Shown here: one piece after another, positions 1 to 8,086 of the stretch
Layout: the number at the start of each line of letters is the position of its first letter
Numbering within the stretch: position 1 is the stretch's first letter
From: Acinetobacter sp. ANC 4558
Lineage (GTDB): Bacteria > Pseudomonadota > Gammaproteobacteria > Pseudomonadales > Moraxellaceae
Assembly: GCF_002135375.1 (NCBI RefSeq)
Contig: NZ_NEGH01000003.1
Location: 1-64,000 of the forward strand
Direction of reading: 5' to 3'
DNA length: 64,000 nucleotides
Made by a program: the position numbers and the translations under genes
The notes under the pieces: model-generated
Database searches by the model: none
Told to the model about the DNA's origin: nothing
The model's input: the letters and a program-made list of their open reading frames with translations, nothing else

Positions 1-111
1 GAACAAACTAATTAAACTCAGATATCTCTGTTAATAACTCTTTTGACCAAGCAACGGCACGTAGTGTAGAAATACAACGAATAAGACCAAATGCAAAGTC
101 ATAACAGTTGT
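1..111 (+). other. 23S-5S rRNA internal transcribed spacer (3' part)
   Basis: The first 111 bases precede the 5S gene and do not read as the 3' end of 23S rRNA, so they are taken as the spacer of an rRNA operon whose 16S and 23S genes lie to the left of the window. No tRNA is seen in the visible part. Confidence 0.7.
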
Positions 112-226
112 GCTGGCGACAATAGCAAGAGTGAACCACCTGATCCCTTCCCGAACTCAGAAGTGAAACCTCTTTGCGCTGATGGTAGTGTGGGGTTACC
201 CATGTGAGAGTAAGTCATCGCCAGCT
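112..226 (+). rRNA. rrf: 5S ribosomal RNA
   Basis: The 115-nt segment starts with GCTGGCGAC and ends with GTCATCGCCAGCT, which pair as the closing helix I of 5S rRNA. It carries the characteristic internal CCTGATCCCTTCCCGAACTC block and the GATGGTAGTGTGGGGTTACC block. It is the last gene of an rRNA operon on the plus strand and is followed 12 nt later by a strong terminator. 5S rRNA is a structural RNA of the 50S subunit. End positions are set from the terminal helix and may be off by a base or two. Confidence 0.97.
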
Positions 227-238
227 CATTAATCCTAA

Positions 239-272
239 CCCCCTTAATCAACAGATTAAGGGGGTTTGTTTA
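239..272 (+). terminator. Intrinsic terminator of the rRNA operon
   Basis: An 11-bp perfect stem (CCCCCTTAATC / GATTAAGGGGG) with the loop AACA is followed by TTTGTTT. It sits directly after the 5S gene. Confidence 0.95.
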
Positions 273-547
273 TGGAATATTGAGAATTAAAGAGAATAAA
301 TAGAGAAAATAAAAACTATATTTTACTAATTAATCAGTTATATAAGAATGAAAAAAGGGGAAATGATGAATAAAAATAATATATTTAAATGGTTAATATT
401 AAAGAGTATTAGGAATATATGCTAAGGTTTAGTAATGGTTAATAATAATTGTATTAATGTACTTGGTAATTGCACTGTATCTAAAAATAGCACCAATAAT
501 TAATTATAAATACAGCACTAAATAATTTTGGCTTTGTTGTTGATAGC

Positions 548-1581
548 ATGAATATTGATAAAAGAATTAACAACAACATTAAAAGAAACTTTTGGAATTA
601 TCCAGAGAGGTTTTCCTTAATCAAATTTAAATGCATCAGGGAGGATGATAAATCTTACACTTGTAGATATTCCTGTACAGAAATTAAAGCAGCTAAGGAA
701 GCAATACAGATTGGAGCTAAGCAACATATAGGTAATTGTCACAAGGTTTAATAATTTAATAATAAGACTCAAACAGATACATCTAGTTTAATTCAGCTGT
801 TAGGTGGAGTAAAAATCATTAATTTACTGCCCGTAGAGATTGATATTTCTTTGATTGTGAATATTGGTGATCATAAATAATAGTTTTTGGGTGTGATGCG
901 GGATATAAATATCATCATAGTAAAACTAATTCAAAACTAACTGAATATCAATCATTAGCTAAAAGGTGTGATCATAGTATTGGGCTTTATGGTATGTGGT
1001 ATGAAAACTGTTGAGAACATAAAGATTGGTCTATAGATATATGGTTTCATTGAAATTATCTAAAGAATAAACTAGAAACTGTTCATCAAGGAGTATTAAG
1101 GCATCGGCTGTCTGGAGTTAATGCTTCGGTAGAAATTGGCATGAATCATTTTAATAATAATCATTCTGTGAAAAAGTGGTAAATTCAGCTATAAATCCAA
1201 TCGGTTTATTGAAAGATACGTGCAGATAATTTTAAAGAGCTATAAAATATAGGTGCTCATTTGGGTTTGGCAAAAGTACAAAGTCCTATGAGTTTGAAAA
1301 CTTATTTCGATATACTAATATCTCAAAGTAATACTAAAATAATGTGTTATAAATCCTACTTTTCAGTAAATTGGATTTATAATATAGAACCTTATGCTGT
1401 CAAAATAAATGATATCTTATACTCTCTATCAGGCACACAAGATTTGGTGGAAATAAAATTGGGTGTTGAGGGGAAAACCAGTCAAAAGAATAATCTTTTG
1501 TTCAATGCTGCTTATATAAAAGGAAGTTATGACATCAAATATATCAAGAAAGTATGGGGTAGAAATATTATTTTAGAATGA
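548..1581 (+). pseudogene. Decayed autotransporter, beta-barrel region with many stops
   Basis: From about 886 to 1581 one frame reads as the C-terminal barrel of a classical autotransporter (a type V secretion translocator in the outer membrane). Recognisable pieces are GYKYHHSKTNSKLTEYQS, GLYGMWYEN, DWSIDIWFH, GVNASVEIG, IQSVY, and a final NWIYNIEPYAV...VEIKLGVEGK...LLFNAAYIKGSYD. Six in-frame stops interrupt it at 1012, 1051, 1180, 1192, 1210 and 1243, yet the frame is kept. Several are explained by single changes of Trp, Gln or Tyr codons. Upstream, another frame is open in pieces (548-751 and 755-877) and would join by a frameshift near 880. The last intact stretch, 1261-1581, lacks the usual terminal Phe. 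Only the barrel part is recognised. The 548-877 piece is assigned to the same gene by position alone. Confidence 0.75.
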
Positions 1582-1600
1582 GTTATATGTGCTAAAAGTT

Positions 1601-1629
1601 AAAAAACCGCTCAAAAGCGGTTTTTTATA
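1601..1629. terminator. Bidirectional terminator between pseudogene and minus-strand operon
   Basis: Stem AAAAAACCGCT / AGCGGTTTTTT with the loop CAAA. It is A-rich on one flank and T-rich on the other, so it can serve both the plus-strand remnant and the minus-strand gene ending at 1634. Confidence 0.85.
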
Positions 1630-1633
1630 TATG

Positions 1634-2281
1634 TTATGCAAATACATTACATAATGCATTGGCAAGAATCCATAGTATTGCTAATGCAACAAGAGGTTCT
1701 ACAATTTTAGCCCATGTAGGTTCTTTTGTTTCAGTTACTTCATCTGTAACAACTTGTGTTTGATCTTGAGTCATCATATGGTTAAATTCCTTCATTGTCT
1801 CTTCTAATGATATCTCTTCTACATGATTAGGTTTAGTCCCTAACAGTTCTACTAGCTTATTTGTTGTCCAAACCCAATCATTTGCTAATCCTGAGAGGTA
1901 TTTAATCTGACCTAATAATAGTTCTTTAATACCTGCAGTCCCTAAACTACCTGTTTCATCTAATTGTTTTAATTCCATCAATTGTAGAGACAGAATTTCA
2001 CTTAAAGACCATTCTAAATCAGCTGGGTTAAGTGCAGATTCATTTGAATAAGATGTTGTCAGGTGACGAGAAACTTCTTGAATATATAAATGATTGAGTT
2101 GGTGAATTTCTTTATATAAAGTACTTTCATCTTCTTGTAGAAGGATGATAAGACGACCTAATATTAAGCAATTCAGTTCTAGAATATATAAATCTCTTTG
2201 ATCAGTTTGATATTGATTCAAAAGTTGCGGCTTTTGAATTTTTATTTGATCATTAAAATAGTGAACTAAATCAAAAGCCAT
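1634..2281 (-). CDS. Uncharacterised protein with C-terminal membrane anchor
   Basis: A 215-residue protein that I do not recognise as a named family. The first ~190 residues are soluble and look mostly helical, with a conserved-looking N-terminal block (LVHYFNDQIK). The last ~20 residues (IVEPLVALAILWILANALCN) form a single hydrophobic helix at the extreme C terminus, as in tail-anchored inner-membrane proteins. It lies 18 nt downstream of sspB on the same strand and probably shares its transcript. The location next to sspA-sspB suggests a housekeeping gene, but no function can be inferred. The ORF ends close to the terminator at 1601-1629. Confidence 0.8.
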   Translation of the reverse strand: MAFDLVHYFNDQIKIQKPQLLNQYQTDQRDLYILELNCLILGRLIILLQEDESTLYKEIHQLNHLYIQEVSRHLTTSYSNESALNPADLEWSLSEILSLQLMELKQLDETGSLGTAGIKELLLGQIKYLSGLANDWVWTTNKLVELLGTKPNHVEEISLEETMKEFNHMMTQDQTQVVTDEVTETKEPTWAKIVEPLVALAILWILANALCNVFA

Positions 2282-2299
2282 TTATATATGCTCCATTTT

Positions 2300-2728
2300 T
2301 TAATCTAATAATCTTAAATTTGATTTCTTTTTAGCAGTTTTAACATCTTCTTTCTGTTCCGATTCTAATTCAATTTGTTCAGCATTGATATCTTCATATT
2401 CAGAAGCATCAAAAAATAATCCTTGACCATTTTCACGTGCATAAATACCTAATAATGCTCTAAATGGAACATAAATATCTCTTGAAACACCACCAAATCT
2501 TGCTGAAAAAGAAATGGCTTCTTGATCCATAGAGAAGACATGTACTGCATGTGGAGCAATGTTTAATACAATTTGTCCATCTTGTACGAATTGTTCAGGA
2601 ACAGATATATATTTTTGTGTTGCATCTACCATGATATGGGGCGTAAGGTTGTTGTCACAAATCCAGTCATAAATTGCACGTGCTAAATATGGGCGGGTAG
2701 GGCTTAAAGTCAAATCTTGATCAGACAT
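2300..2728 (-). CDS. sspB: ClpXP protease specificity-enhancing factor SspB
   Basis: A 142-residue adaptor that tethers ssrA-tagged and other substrates to the ClpXP protease. The N-terminal ~115 residues match the SspB fold: TRPYLARAIYDWICDNNLTPHI, then VDATQKYISVPEQFVQDGQIVLNI, and SFSARFGG. An acidic linker follows (about residues 112-130), ending in the short C-terminal peptide LRLLD, which resembles the ClpX-binding (XB) tail of the family. It follows sspA by 12 nt on the same strand, the classical sspAB arrangement. Length and tail are normal. Confidence 0.97.
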   Translation of the reverse strand: MSDQDLTLSPTRPYLARAIYDWICDNNLTPHIMVDATQKYISVPEQFVQDGQIVLNIAPHAVHVFSMDQEAISFSARFGGVSRDIYVPFRALLGIYARENGQGLFFDASEYEDINAEQIELESEQKEDVKTAKKKSNLRLLD

Positions 2729-2740
2729 AAGAAAACTCGA

Positions 2741-3391
2741 TTAGTTTGAAATATATTTTGCATATCTATTTTTTTCTTGAATTGTTAAAGATTTCAAAAA
2801 GGCAGGGCGATTGAAAATACGTTGACAATACAAGTGAATAGGGCGGCAATGCTGAGCAGGTAGATCAATATGCATTACTTTTAATCTTAGGAAAATAGGT
2901 GCAAGCATGCAATCTAAAATTGTAAATTGCTCTGACATAAAGTATGGATAGTGTTGAAATAATGGAGTAAGAGAAATTAATGTATCTCTGAGCTGTTTAT
3001 GTGCTACTTTTTGGGCATCTTTGTTCAGGGAGTCTGGATGGCATAAAAGTGTTTCTGCAAGCTTAAGCCAGTCATTTTGTAAACGCCAAATATATTGACG
3101 TTGTTCTGCACGAGGCATTGGTGCATCTGCATAGAGTTTATTTTGACGATATCGATCATCTAAGTATTCAGAAATAATTGCAGTATTAAAAAGTTTTAAT
3201 TCATTTTCTATTAATGTTGGAAGTTGATTGTATGGATTGAGACTTGCGAGATCTTCATCTTCATCCTCAACCAAAATAAGATGATGTTTAATCTGTTTTT
3301 CAGCCAGAATATAACGAATCCAGTGTGAGCGTAAGTCATCAACATGACTATAAAGCGTAATTCCTTGAAGAGGAGCGGTTTCGACAGCCAT
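2741..3391 (-). CDS. sspA: Stringent starvation protein A (GST fold, RNA polymerase-associated)
   Basis: A 216-residue glutathione-S-transferase-fold protein. In gammaproteobacteria SspA binds RNA polymerase and adjusts transcription during starvation and stress. The thioredoxin-like N-terminal domain (about 10-85: ITLYSHVDDLRSHWIRYILAE, then NPYNQLPTLIE) and the helical C-terminal domain are complete. SspA proteins lack the GST catalytic residue. I chose the ATG at 3391 (MAVETAPLQ). A TTG four codons upstream would also keep the frame, but the family starts at the ATG. First gene of sspA-sspB-(membrane protein). Confidence 0.96.
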   Translation of the reverse strand: MAVETAPLQGITLYSHVDDLRSHWIRYILAEKQIKHHLILVEDEDEDLASLNPYNQLPTLIENELKLFNTAIISEYLDDRYRQNKLYADAPMPRAEQRQYIWRLQNDWLKLAETLLCHPDSLNKDAQKVAHKQLRDTLISLTPLFQHYPYFMSEQFTILDCMLAPIFLRLKVMHIDLPAQHCRPIHLYCQRIFNRPAFLKSLTIQEKNRYAKYISN

Positions 3392-3527
3392 ATTCCGATG
3401 CAATAATAAATGTATAAGATAGAATACTAAACTTAGGCAATAAAATCACGGATTCAATGAACTCATTGGTAAATGAATGAATAACGGAATTGAATTGATT
3501 TGAATATCGGATATTTTATACACAATA

Positions 3528-3900
3528 TATATCCTGTTAAAACATATACTATTCATTGTATTCACAGTTATTTTTATAGAACCAATTTATGCCTATTCAA
3601 GTTCTGATAAAGCATTGATACGTCATCGTGTCGTACAGGTTAATGATGAATGTATAGAAGGCGATCCTTGCCATGTTCTCACGGATACATGTAATGATGA
3701 AGAGAGTATTGCCTGCTATCCTAGTGATAAGTATGGTGGTTATATTGCAGATGAATACAAGTTACGCTTTATCACGATGGTTCAATTGCGATGGAACATG
3801 TAAAAATAGGTAAAATATGCGATGGATCAATATCAGATTATGAATTTTTTGCACCATTAAAAAAGCCTTGGAAAATCCAAGGCTTTTTGTCCGATTCGAT
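3528..3900 (+). pseudogene. Remnant of a small secreted Cys-rich protein
   Basis: An open frame from about 3534 to 3803 encodes a hydrophobic stretch (ILFIVFTVIFIEPIYA, a likely signal peptide at 3546-3593), then a Cys-containing region (NDECIEGDPCHVLTDTC). There is no ATG, GTG or TTG before the signal peptide. A CTG lies at 3534, where a start would be expected. At about 3778 the frame appears to shift by one base: the next frame continues as DGSIAMEHVKIGKICDGS and reaches the rpsI terminator. I read this as a gene that lost its start and gained a single-base deletion. The family is not recognised. A short unusual gene remains possible. Confidence 0.4.
3859..3888 (-). terminator. Terminator of rplM-rpsI
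   Basis: Stem GCCTTGGA / TCCAAGGC with an AAA loop, flanked by A5 and T5. Read on the minus strand, it lies 20 nt after the rpsI stop codon. Confidence 0.92.
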
Positions 3901-3907
3901 AAACGAA

Positions 3908-4294
3908 TTAACGTTTAGAGAACTGAGGACGTTTACGAGCTTTACGTAAACCAAGTTTCTTACGTTCAACTTCACGAGCATCACGAGTAACGAAACCAGC
4001 TTGACGAAGAGCAGGTTTTAAAGTTTCGTCAGAAGCGATCAATGCACGAGTAATACCGTGACGGATAGCGCCTGCTTGACCACCAATACCACCACCTGCA
4101 ACAGTGATGTAAAGGTCGTATTTTTCAGTAACTTCTAAAAGCTCTAAAGGTTGACGAACAACCATACGAGCAGTCTCACGACCGAAGTATTGTTCTAAAG
4201 AACGGTTGTTAATTACGAGTTTACCAGTACCAGCTGATAGGAAAACACGTGCAGTTGCGGTCTTACGGCGACCTGTACCATAGTTAGTAGCCAT
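3908..4294 (-). CDS. rpsI: 30S ribosomal protein S9
   Basis: A 128-residue protein, normal S9 length. It begins [15 protein letters not shown] and ends with the basic tail [12 protein letters not shown], whose last residues reach the P-site tRNA in the ribosome. The central [15 protein letters not shown] block is present. It starts 12 nt after the rplM stop and forms the universal rplM-rpsI operon, terminated at 3859-3888. Confidence 0.99.
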   Translation of the reverse strand: MATNYGTGRRKTATARVFLSAGTGKLVINNRSLEQYFGRETARMVVRQPLELLEVTEKYDLYITVAGGGIGGQAGAIRHGITRALIASDETLKPALRQAGFVTRDAREVERKKLGLRKARKRPQFSKR

Positions 4295-4306
4295 GTGCTG
4301 TATCCC

Positions 4307-4735
4307 TTAGATGTCCAAAACTTGTGGCTGTTGAGCTGCATGTGGATGCTCAGTACCAGCGTACACTTTCATTTTTTTGATCATTGCATAACCAAGAGGA
4401 CCTTTTGGTAACATACCTTTAACAGCTTTTTCTAAAACTGCTTCAGGTTTGTGTGCGATTAACTTTTCAAAGTTAGTTTCGCGGATACCACCAGGGAAAC
4501 CAGTATGGCGATAGTATTTCTTATCAAGTGCTTTGTTACCAGTCACATGAATTTCTTCAGCATTAATTACAACGATATAATCGCCAGTATCAACGTGAGG
4601 AGTATAAGATGTTTTATGCTTACCGCGTAAACGACGAGCGATTTCAGTCGCAAGGCGACCTAAAGTTTTGCCAGAAGCATCAACAACATACCAGTCGTGT
4701 TGAACTTCAGCAGGCTTAGCGCTGAGAGTTTTCAT
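4307..4735 (-). CDS. rplM: 50S ribosomal protein L13
   Basis: A 142-residue protein, the standard L13 length. Diagnostic segments are [19 protein letters not shown] near residues 16-34, [26 protein letters not shown] and [13 protein letters not shown]13 is an early assembly protein of the 50S subunit. It is the first gene of rplM-rpsI and has a strong promoter candidate at 4798-4826 and a leader hairpin at 4756-4787. In E. coli L13 represses its own operon. Whether the hairpin here does the same is inference. Confidence 0.99.
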   Translation of the reverse strand: MKTLSAKPAEVQHDWYVVDASGKTLGRLATEIARRLRGKHKTSYTPHVDTGDYIVVINAEEIHVTGNKALDKKYYRHTGFPGGIRETNFEKLIAHKPEAVLEKAVKGMLPKGPLGYAMIKKMKVYAGTEHPHAAQQPQVLDI

Positions 4736-4755
4736 TAAACCACTACCTATTATAG

Positions 4756-4787
4756 TTGGTTTGGACTATGGAATCTGTCCAAACTAA
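4756..4787 (-). promoter_or_regulatory. Hairpin in the rplM-rpsI leader
   Basis: GTTTGGAC at 4759-4766 pairs perfectly with GTCCAAAC at 4777-4784, with further pairs outside (10-nt loop). In the mRNA it lies about 20 nt before the rplM start codon and begins close to the predicted transcription start, so it is placed to affect ribosome loading. Confidence 0.6.
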
Positions 4788-4797
4788 AGGAGTGCGA

Positions 4798-4826
4798 ATT
4801 CTAGCGGATTTTCACTAGAACCACAA
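4798..4826 (-). promoter_or_regulatory. Sigma-70-type promoter of rplM-rpsI
   Basis: On the minus strand TTGTGG (4821-4826) and TAGAAT (4798-4803) are separated by exactly 17 bases. The transcript would start near 4790, just ahead of the leader hairpin. Confidence 0.6.
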
Positions 4827-4829
4827 TCG

Positions 4830-5265
4830 AAATATAGATTTTCCAATGCAATATTTTACAGGAAAAGCGTATGAATAGAAAGCAATGCTTAAGAATGAGA
4901 AAAATCTGACAAATTTAAGACGCTTTATCGTAATAATATGTTTGGACAATAGGTCATCTATAAATTGAAATTAGAAAATTGACCGATCAAATTTAAAATC
5001 TCATGTGTTAATTAATAGATATATCATTCTTTATTTGTATTTTATCAAGGGAGATATGACGCTGAAGATGAGTTAAATCTAAAGGTGGTTTTACATGATC
5101 TATAAAATACCATCATAAAACTCAGTTTTTAAGATCTTATTTTTTGATTTAATTAATGATTGATCATTCAGTATTTTAGCAAATAATGTGATCAGTTGAT
5201 TCATTTAATTCCTATTCAGATAGATGAAATTAATCTCAAAGAAAGCTGATCTTTCAAGTTGAACA
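4830..5265. other. AT-rich intergenic DNA, no gene seen
   Basis: Between the rplM promoter and pdxA no reading frame of useful length with a ribosome-binding site is present on either strand, and I see no RNA gene or strong hairpin. It is AT-rich and may hold old decayed sequence. Confidence 0.5.
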
Positions 5266-5268
5266 TTT

Positions 5269-5274
5269 TATAAT
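5269..5274 (+). promoter_or_regulatory. -10 element ahead of pdxA
   Basis: A perfect TATAAT ends 10 bases before the first ATG of pdxA. Transcripts would start near 5281, almost at that ATG, which favours either a leaderless message or use of the second ATG at 5303. No clear -35 box. Confidence 0.4.
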
Positions 5275-5284
5275 AAAATACTTT

Positions 5285-6271
5285 ATGTCAATTGAGTCGG
5301 ATATGCTGCCTTTATATATTACCAGTGGTGAACCTGCAGGAATTGGTCCAGATATTTGTTTGAGCTTGGCAGATCGGGTCGATAAACGACCTATTGTTGT
5401 TTTAGCAGATAAGAATTTATTAGAACAACGTGCTCAATTATTAAATTTGCCGATTCAATTGATTGAATATCAAGGTCAGTCATTTTCTTCGGAGCAGGGG
5501 CAGCTTTATATTGAACATTTACCCTTAAATCAGGACGTTGTTTTAGGTGTACTTAACCCTCAAAATGCAAATTATGTACTTGAGCAATTACGACGTTCTG
5601 CTGAATATGCAATGTCGGGAAAAAGTGTAGGGGTTGCCACGGCTCCTGTACAAAAATCTGTAATTAATGAAGCTGGTATTGCATTTAGTGGACACACTGA
5701 GTTCTATCAAGAATTTGCGAATGTTGCCAGAGTTGTAATGATGTTGGCAACAAAAAAACTACGCGTTGCATTAGTCACAACGCATTTACCACTCCGTGCT
5801 GTTGCAGATGCGATTACCGCAGAACGCTTACATCAAGTGATTGATATTTTATTACATGATTTAAAATCTAAATTTAAGATTGAGCATCCACGTATTTTAG
5901 TCTGTGGTCTGAATCCACATGCTGGAGAAGATGGGTATTTAGGCATGGAAGAAATAGAGGTGATTAATCCAGTACTTGAAAGTTATCAAGCACAAGGGAT
6001 AAATATAAGCCTGACTTTACCAGCAGATACATTATTTACACCTGATCATTTAAAAGATGCAGATGCTGTTTTAGCGATGTATCACGATCAAGGTTTACCT
6101 GTGTTAAAATCACAAGGTTTTGGCGAAGCGATCAATATTACTTTAGGTTTACCTTTTATTCGAACGTCAGTCGATCATGGTACCGCACTCTCTTTAGCGG
6201 GCAGTGGGCTGGCAAAAAGTTCAAGTTTACACGTTGCTGTAGATTTAGCCTTAGATTTAGCACGTCAATGA
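5285..6271 (+). CDS. pdxA: 4-hydroxythreonine-4-phosphate dehydrogenase PdxA
   Basis: A 328-residue metal- and NAD-dependent enzyme of pyridoxal 5'-phosphate synthesis. It oxidises 4-phosphohydroxy-threonine to a product that PdxJ condenses with deoxyxylulose phosphate. Family motifs are complete: TSGEPAGIGPD near residue 13, SGHTEFY near 135, CGLNPHAGEDGYLG near 208, MYHDQGLPVLK near 265 and TSVDHGTALSLAG near the end; the His residues of these motifs bind the metal. The start may instead be the ATG at 5303 (MLPLYITSGEP), which suits the close -10 box better. It heads the pdxA-ksgA-apaH cluster, 30 nt before ksgA. Confidence 0.97.
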   Translation: MSIESDMLPLYITSGEPAGIGPDICLSLADRVDKRPIVVLADKNLLEQRAQLLNLPIQLIEYQGQSFSSEQGQLYIEHLPLNQDVVLGVLNPQNANYVLEQLRRSAEYAMSGKSVGVATAPVQKSVINEAGIAFSGHTEFYQEFANVARVVMMLATKKLRVALVTTHLPLRAVADAITAERLHQVIDILLHDLKSKFKIEHPRILVCGLNPHAGEDGYLGMEEIEVINPVLESYQAQGINISLTLPADTLFTPDHLKDADAVLAMYHDQGLPVLKSQGFGEAINITLGLPFIRTSVDHGTALSLAGSGLAKSSSLHVAVDLALDLARQ

Positions 6272-6301
6272 TTTTATCTTATTTACACGTTGGAAATGTT
6301 T

Positions 6302-7114
6302 ATGTATCAGATTAATGCCTTAAACCCTAAAGATGAAGGGCATCATACACGAAAACGATTTGGTCAGAACTTTTTACATGACCAACGTGTCATTGCGAAA
6401 ATAGTCCGTTCAGTCAACCCAAGATCAGGCGAGAATATTGTCGAAATTGGTCCAGGTTTAGCTGCACTGACTTCTCCTTTAATTGGGGAGTGTGATGCTT
6501 TAACGGTCATAGAGTTAGACCGTGATTTGGCAGCTGGGTTACCTGGTCGAGTTCCACATCCAGAGCGATTAACGATTATTGAAACCGATGCTTTAAAATA
6601 TGATTTTACAGCACTATTTGAAGATGGTCGCCCACTGCGTGTCGTTGGAAATTTACCTTATAATATTTCAACCCCTTTACTTTTTCACCTCTTAACGTTT
6701 GGTGATAAAGTAAAAGATATGCATTTTATGTTACAAAAAGAAGTTGTTGACCGTATTACTGCGGTACCGAATACGAAAGAATATGGTCGTTTATCTGTAA
6801 TGATTCAGTATTTTTGTAAACCCACTTTTTTATTTGAGGTTCCACCAGGATCATTTAACCCACCTCCTAAAGTCACGTCGGCAGTATTTCGTTTAGAGCC
6901 GTATGATACGAAGCCAATTATTGCAAAAAATGAAAAAGCATTGGCACGCTTGGTTTCACATGTTTTTACACAGCGTCGAAAAACCTTGCGTAATAGTCTT
7001 AAAGGAATGATAGTCGAAGATGGTTTTGAAAAAGCGGGTGTAGATCCTATGGCAAGACCTGAGACTTTAACATTGACTCAATTTGTTGCGCTTTCTGATC
7101 AAATGGTGGTTTAA
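6302..7114 (+). CDS. rsmA: 16S rRNA dimethyladenosine transferase KsgA (RsmA)
   Basis: A 270-residue SAM-dependent enzyme that dimethylates two adjacent adenosines in helix 45 of 16S rRNA late in 30S assembly. The N terminus carries KRFGQNFLHD, then the SAM site IVEIGPGLAALT, the acidic ENVVE-type motif in the form VIELDRDL, and the catalytic NLPYNIS (IV motif). The C-terminal lobe has the conserved HVFTQRRKTLRNSLKG. I chose the ATG at 6302 (MYQINALNPK) over an upstream TTG at 6290 and an ATG at 6296, because the family begins there. It is 2 nt from apaH. Confidence 0.98.
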   Translation: MYQINALNPKDEGHHTRKRFGQNFLHDQRVIAKIVRSVNPRSGENIVEIGPGLAALTSPLIGECDALTVIELDRDLAAGLPGRVPHPERLTIIETDALKYDFTALFEDGRPLRVVGNLPYNISTPLLFHLLTFGDKVKDMHFMLQKEVVDRITAVPNTKEYGRLSVMIQYFCKPTFLFEVPPGSFNPPPKVTSAVFRLEPYDTKPIIAKNEKALARLVSHVFTQRRKTLRNSLKGMIVEDGFEKAGVDPMARPETLTLTQFVALSDQMVV

Positions 7115-7116
7115 AA

Positions 7117-7968
7117 ATGTCTCGTACCATTCGATATAATTATGTGATTGGTGACGTTCAAGGCTGTTTTGAAGCATTAAAAGCATTGTTAAAAGAAATT
7201 CAGTTTGATGCTGATCAAGATTTTATTTGGTTTTCAGGAGATCTCGTTGCACGTGGTGAGAACTCTCTTGGTGCATTACGATTTATCAAAAAACTCGTTG
7301 ATAGTGGTGTTGCTGCAACCGTACTGGGAAATCATGATCTAACTTTACTTGCTGTTGCACGTGGTATTAAAGCACCGAAAGAAAAAGATCATATTACAGA
7401 TGTTATTCATGCTTTAGAAAGTGATGATTTGATTGATTGGTTACGTAAACAACCACTCTGTTTATTTCCAAATGAACAGACGATTTTAACGCATGCAGGT
7501 ATCCCATTGAATTGGAGTGCAGTGCAGACAGCAGAGCGAGCGAAGGAGGTTGAACGGGTTTTATCTCATGATGACTTTACGATTGTCGATGCATTCTTAA
7601 GTGAGATGTACGGCAAAGAACCAACTTTATGGGATGATCGTTTAGATGGAAATGCACGGTTACGATGTATTACCAATTATTTAACACGTATGCGTTTAAC
7701 TGACCAAGATGGGCGTTTAGAATTTAGCTTTAAAGAGTCTTTAAATGACCCAATGCCTAAAGGTTTTAAACCATGGTTTAAGTTTGATTCCAAAACAGCA
7801 AAGACACATCACATCATTTTCGGACATTGGGCTGCACTTCAAGGCAAAACAATTTCAGCCAATATTCAAAATGTGGATGGAGGCTGCGTTTGGGGACAGC
7901 AATTGTTGGCTTATCGTTTAGAAGATAAGCAGCTATATTCAGTAGATAATCCAGTCATATCTAGATAA
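7117..7968 (+). CDS. apaH: Symmetrical bis(5'-nucleosyl)-tetraphosphatase ApaH
   Basis: A 283-residue phosphoesterase of the PPP superfamily that splits Ap4A into two ADP and can also remove Np4 caps from RNA. Metal-binding motifs are IGDVQGCFE (about 12-20, the GDxxG box), SGDLVARGENS (GDxxDRG-like, with Ala in place of Asp) and LGNHDL (GNHD box). Later conserved pieces are LTHAGIP and HIIFGHWAALQGK. It starts 2 nt after ksgA, so the two are translationally close; the apaG gene often found between them is absent. A terminator follows. Confidence 0.97.
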   Translation: MSRTIRYNYVIGDVQGCFEALKALLKEIQFDADQDFIWFSGDLVARGENSLGALRFIKKLVDSGVAATVLGNHDLTLLAVARGIKAPKEKDHITDVIHALESDDLIDWLRKQPLCLFPNEQTILTHAGIPLNWSAVQTAERAKEVERVLSHDDFTIVDAFLSEMYGKEPTLWDDRLDGNARLRCITNYLTRMRLTDQDGRLEFSFKESLNDPMPKGFKPWFKFDSKTAKTHHIIFGHWAALQGKTISANIQNVDGGCVWGQQLLAYRLEDKQLYSVDNPVISR

Positions 7969-7977
7969 AGCACTAAA

Positions 7978-8006
7978 TAAAAAACCACTGAATAGTGGTT
8001 TTTTAT
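7978..8006 (+). terminator. Terminator of pdxA-ksgA-apaH
   Basis: Stem AAAACCACT / AGTGGTTTT with a GAAT loop and a following T-run. Confidence 0.9.
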
Positions 8007-8086
8007 TTTCAAAAACATATATTTAAATTATTATATAAATAATAAAAAATTAAAAACACAATAATGTGAATCGAGGAAAATTATAA

